A DNA stretch of 7,271 nt from an uncultured Ruminococcus sp. Lineage in GTDB: Bacteria > Bacillota > Clostridia > Oscillospirales > Ruminococcaceae. Both the position numbers and the translations under genes were made by a program. A model generated the notes under the pieces. That model was not told the origin of the DNA. It saw only the letters and a program-made list of their open reading frames with translations, and did not search any database. The DNA is taken from positions 1 to 7,271 of the forward strand of contig CAMVIL010000055.1 in the NCBI GenBank assembly GCA_947167535.1, in the 5' to 3' direction. Of this stretch, positions 4,937-7,271 are shown piece by piece (the stretch's first letter is position 1; each line of letters starts with the position of its first letter).

Positions 4937-7066
4937 TTGAAAACTATCCGCACCAGAATACTGATCTCAATGCTGGCACTCGTGTTTATCGTGACCTGCC
5001 TGCTTACAGCTACATATTTATGGTACTTCACAGGAAACAGCGCTGCGAATCTAGCAGCTAACAACGAGCTCCTCGCCAAAGAGGCTTCGCTTAATTTTGA
5101 CTACATGGTAGACTCTTACGTCAAGAGCGTTTCTCAGCTTGTGACCAGCGAGTCCTTCTCCACGTCGACCGACAACAGCGACCGCATAAAGCAGTTTACC
5201 GACCGCTATTACAGCGACACGATGTCTACCTCCTTCGGTATAGCTTCGAGCGAGGGCAAGCTGCTGGAGTCAAGCTCCTCGGGCTGCGCGGACGTCATCA
5301 CCGACAGCGACGTCAATACCGCTGCCACCCGCTTTGACGCCACCGTCACAAAGCTCGTTGAGATAGACGGCAAATACTATTTCAGCGTGCTGATGCCGAT
5401 ACCGCTGACAGAGACCAACACCACGAGAAATATCGCCGCTGCAGTCATCTGCTGCGACAGCATCGCAAAGTCTCTCGACCACCTCAGCGACAATACTTCC
5501 AACGTTGGTTATGTCATTGACAGAAACGGACTCATTCTCTTTACTACGGGCTCCACCGCCGCACCTGCCGGTCAGAGACCCATCGAGCTTTCCGAGACCG
5601 ACAAGAATTACGAAAGCATCGCCGCTACTTTCAAGACCGCCATCAACGGCAAGAGCGGCTCCTATAACTACAAGATCAACGGCACAAGATTCACCGCAGG
5701 CTTCTATCCCGCAAGCCACTTCAACGTAATGATAATAGTATCTACCCCCACCGCTGCGGGCGTGTTTGAGCTGGGCTCGGGTTCTATGAAGATCATAGCA
5801 GTCTTCCTCATCGCAGTTATCACAGGTACGGTAGTATTCTCGCTGCTGTTTGCAAAGCGCATCTCCAAGCCCATCGTGGCTTCGACAAACCGTCTGCGCG
5901 CACTTTCCAACGGCGATATCTCAACAAGAGTTGACGTGTGGTATTCCAGCGACGAGCTGGGCGTGCTTTCAAACTCCCTTGAAGAGACGGTAGTTAATCT
6001 GCGTCAGTATATCAACCTTATCCAGATAGCTCTCCAGCAGATAGCCGACGGAAACCTCAGCCACCGCATGGAAGGCAACTTCAAGGGTGACTTCAAGAAG
6101 ATCAAGGACACCTTCAACGAGATCTTCGAGTCGCTGACCGTGACCTTCGACTCCATCAACAACTCCGCAGAGCAGGTTACTTCGGGTGCGGTTATGGTAT
6201 CCAATTCCGCTCAGGCGCTGTCTCAGGGTGCCACCGAGCAGGCCAGCGCCATTGAGGAGCTTTCCGCTACTCTTAACGGCGTCTCCGATCAGGTCATCCA
6301 GAACTCCAAGAGCGCGAGGGACGCTTACAAGATAGTAAAGGAAAACCCCCCGGCCATGAAGGGCTGCAACGAAGATATGCGCAACATGCTGCTGGCTATG
6401 AAGATGATCACCGAGACTTCTGACGAGATCCAGACGATCCTGAAGGTCATCGACGACATCTCCTTCCAGACTAACATCCTCGCGCTCAATGCGGCTGTTG
6501 AGGCTGCACGAGAGGGCTCCAAGGGATTCGGCGTCGTAGCTGACGAAGTAAGACAGCTCGCCGCCCGCTCCGCAGAGGCTGCCAAGCAGACTGCGGCTCT
6601 GATAAAGAAGTCTTCCAACGCCGTTGCGAACGGTACCACCATCGCCGAGTGTACAGCTCAGTCGCTGGACGCGCTGGCTAAGGACTCCGAACGTATAAGT
6701 GAGCTCATCAAGAACATAGCAGACGCTTCCGCAGAACAGTCCGAGGCTATCATGCAGATCAACACAGGCGTTGACCAGATCTCGGCAGTCGTTTCGGCTA
6801 ACACAGCTTCCGCTGTGGGCTCGGCTTCTGCAAGTGAGGAGCTGTCCAGCCAGTCGCTGATACTCAAAAACATGATCGCGAGATTCCGTCTCACCAACGA
6901 GGATTCCCGCAAAAACGACTTCGACGACGACGATGACGATATCATCCCTTCCGCCGAGCCCGACGACGAACCGACTATCCGCGACGAGGACGACGGTCTC
7001 GATCTGACCAAGCTCAAGGTCGAGGAGATGATCAGCGGTCTCGACGACGACGACGAAAAGTACTAA
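4937..7066 (+). CDS. Methyl-accepting chemotaxis protein (transmembrane chemoreceptor with Cache-like sensor)
   Basis: This 709-residue membrane receptor passes ligand signals to a CheA-CheW complex. The order is: a basic N-terminus and TM1 (about 8-30); an extracellular region of about 250 residues with two PAS-like strand patterns ([12 protein letters not shown] near 99-110 and [13 protein letters not shown] near 190-202), fitting a double Cache domain; TM2 (about 284-305); HAMP (about 306-358, beginning KRISKPI); a second HAMP-like stretch (362-400, with ADGNLSHRM); and the coiled-coil signalling domain (about 415-650). The signature [17 protein letters not shown] (509-525) and [17 protein letters not shown] (530-546) define the kinase-control tip. 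Methylation-like pairs lie at Glu434-Gln435, Glu440-Glu441 and Glu600-Gln601. The tip is two residues shorter than the usual form. The tail (655-709) is very acidic, with no NWETF-type docking pentapeptide. The ligand is unknown. Confidence 0.95.
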   Translation: MKTIRTRILISMLALVFIVTCLLTATYLWYFTGNSAANLAANNELLAKEASLNFDYMVDSYVKSVSQLVTSESFSTSTDNSDRIKQFTDRYYSDTMSTSFGIASSEGKLLESSSSGCADVITDSDVNTAATRFDATVTKLVEIDGKYYFSVLMPIPLTETNTTRNIAAAVICCDSIAKSLDHLSDNTSNVGYVIDRNGLILFTTGSTAAPAGQRPIELSETDKNYESIAATFKTAINGKSGSYNYKINGTRFTAGFYPASHFNVMIIVSTPTAAGVFELGSGSMKIIAVFLIAVITGTVVFSLLFAKRISKPIVASTNRLRALSNGDISTRVDVWYSSDELGVLSNSLEETVVNLRQYINLIQIALQQIADGNLSHRMEGNFKGDFKKIKDTFNEIFESLTVTFDSINNSAEQVTSGAVMVSNSAQALSQGATEQASAIEELSATLNGVSDQVIQNSKSARDAYKIVKENPPAMKGCNEDMRNMLLAMKMITETSDEIQTILKVIDDISFQTNILALNAAVEAAREGSKGFGVVADEVRQLAARSAEAAKQTAALIKKSSNAVANGTTIAECTAQSLDALAKDSERISELIKNIADASAEQSEAIMQINTGVDQISAVVSANTASAVGSASASEELSSQSLILKNMIARFRLTNEDSRKNDFDDDDDDIIPSAEPDDEPTIRDEDDGLDLTKLKVEEMISGLDDDDEKY

Positions 7067-7102
7067 GTCGCCATCGGCTGTGCAGTTTTACATGAAAAAA
7101 TA

Positions 7103-7125
7103 CTCCCCACCATTTCGGTGGGGAG
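7103..7125. terminator. Strong hairpin between chemoreceptor and phosphofructokinase, best as a minus-strand terminator
   Basis: CTCCCCACC (7103-7111) pairs perfectly with GGTGGGGAG (7117-7125) around a 5-base loop. On the plus strand it is followed by AATCATATCC, which lacks a T tract. On the minus strand the hairpin is followed by TATTTTTTC, a normal terminator tail. It is the only candidate end signal for the chemoreceptor transcript, 37 bases after its stop, but in that direction it would be weak and may mainly protect mRNA ends or act as a leader hairpin for the next gene. Confidence 0.6.
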
Positions 7126-7152
7126 AATCATATCCGTAAGGAGGAAACTATA

Positions 7153-7227
7153 ATGAAAAGACGTATCGGTATACTGACCAGCGGCGGCGACTGCCCCGGT
7201 CTGAACGCAACTATCCCGAGGACCTGA
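7153..7227 (+). CDS. 6-phosphofructokinase N-terminus, broken after 21 codons
   Basis: The start MKRRIGILTSGGDCPGLNAT followed by Ile is the unmistakable N-terminus of phosphofructokinase, with the GGDCPGLNA loop that binds ATP or pyrophosphate phosphates in the committed step of glycolysis. AAGGAGG (7138-7144) lies eight bases before the ATG. Homology stops at codon 21 (7213-7215): the next codons give P-R-T and then TGA at 7225-7227, whereas the family continues Ile-Arg-Gly-Val. Removing one C from the CCC at 7215-7217 would give Ile-Arg-Gly, but the sequence after that still does not match. Known enzymes are more than 300 residues, so as read this is not functional. The residue that separates ATP from pyrophosphate users lies beyond the break. 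An assembly or cloning chimera is the likeliest cause; a real rearrangement is the alternative. Confidence 0.8.
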   Translation: MKRRIGILTSGGDCPGLNATIPRT

Positions 7228-7271
7228 CGGCGCTCGAAACGCTCAAGCTCAATGACAACCAGTTGTGCGAC
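7218..7271 (+). other. Fragment encoding one leucine-rich repeat, joined to the phosphofructokinase start
   Basis: In the frame starting at 7218 the last 54 bases read EDLTALETLKLNDNQLCD. LTALETLKLNDNQL fits the leucine-rich repeat consensus LxxLxxLxLxxNxL at every fixed position. The frame stays open to the edge but has no start codon of its own and is not in frame with the phosphofructokinase. Codon use is GC-rich and does not separate it from the rest of the window. It is probably part of an LRR surface or effector protein from elsewhere in this or another genome. Confidence 0.5.

Noticed and set aside
6920..6940. GAC/GAT tandem triplets as a regulatory repeat
   Set aside because: They encode the in-frame poly-Asp run of the chemoreceptor tail and need no separate explanation.
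1..7271. CRISPR array, tRNA, rRNA, insertion sequence or prophage genes
   Set aside because: No regularly spaced repeats, cloverleaf-like sequences, transposase or integrase motifs, or flanking target duplications were seen.

Overview
The window looks like chromosomal DNA from a Gram-positive anaerobe of the Ruminococcus/Oscillospiraceae type. This is judged from strong AAGGAGG-like ribosome binding sites, GC-rich third codon positions against AT-rich spacers, sigma-A-type promoters, and a secreted protein with BspA-like and tandem Ig-like repeats of a kind common in gut Clostridia. The genus is an inference; no rRNA or other marker is present.

Layout. (1) 1-144, minus strand: the first 48 codons of a GntR-family regulator, probably of the YtrA subfamily, which runs off the left edge. 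(2) 145-389: a divergent control region with a perfect-consensus minus-strand promoter for the regulator and a near-consensus plus-strand promoter for the next operon. Four exact copies of TGTGTATA lie over these two promoters, so the regulator probably controls both itself and the operon. (3) 390-3440: a tight three-gene operon encoding a patatin-like serine hydrolase (YjjU-like), a calcineurin-like metallophosphoesterase (YkuE/YaeI-like) and an M20 metallodipeptidase (PepV-like). The genes are separated by 4 bp and by an ATGA overlap, and a modest terminator hairpin follows. (4) 3586-4788: a secreted protein with a signal peptide, a short BspA-like leucine-rich segment, two Ig-like repeats and a basic Fn3-like C-terminus. 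A hairpin lies just upstream of its ribosome binding site, and a good intrinsic terminator follows it. (5) 4937-7066: a 709-residue transmembrane methyl-accepting chemotaxis protein with its own extended -10 promoter and a TTG start. (6) 7103-7125: a strong hairpin. (7) 7153 to the end: the first 21 codons of a phosphofructokinase that stop matching the family at about 7216. The last 54 bases instead encode a textbook leucine-rich repeat in another frame.

The patatin, phosphoesterase and dipeptidase are all hydrolases and are probably co-transcribed. YtrA-type regulators often answer to envelope stress, so a lipid or peptide turnover module under that control is a reasonable hypothesis, but no substrate can be read from the sequence. 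The secreted protein, the chemoreceptor and the glycolytic gene look like independent units.

Most of the content is ordinary. The items most worth checking are the broken phosphofructokinase/LRR junction at the right edge, the repeated operator boxes, and the shortened signalling tip of the chemoreceptor. I did not find a clearly new biological system.
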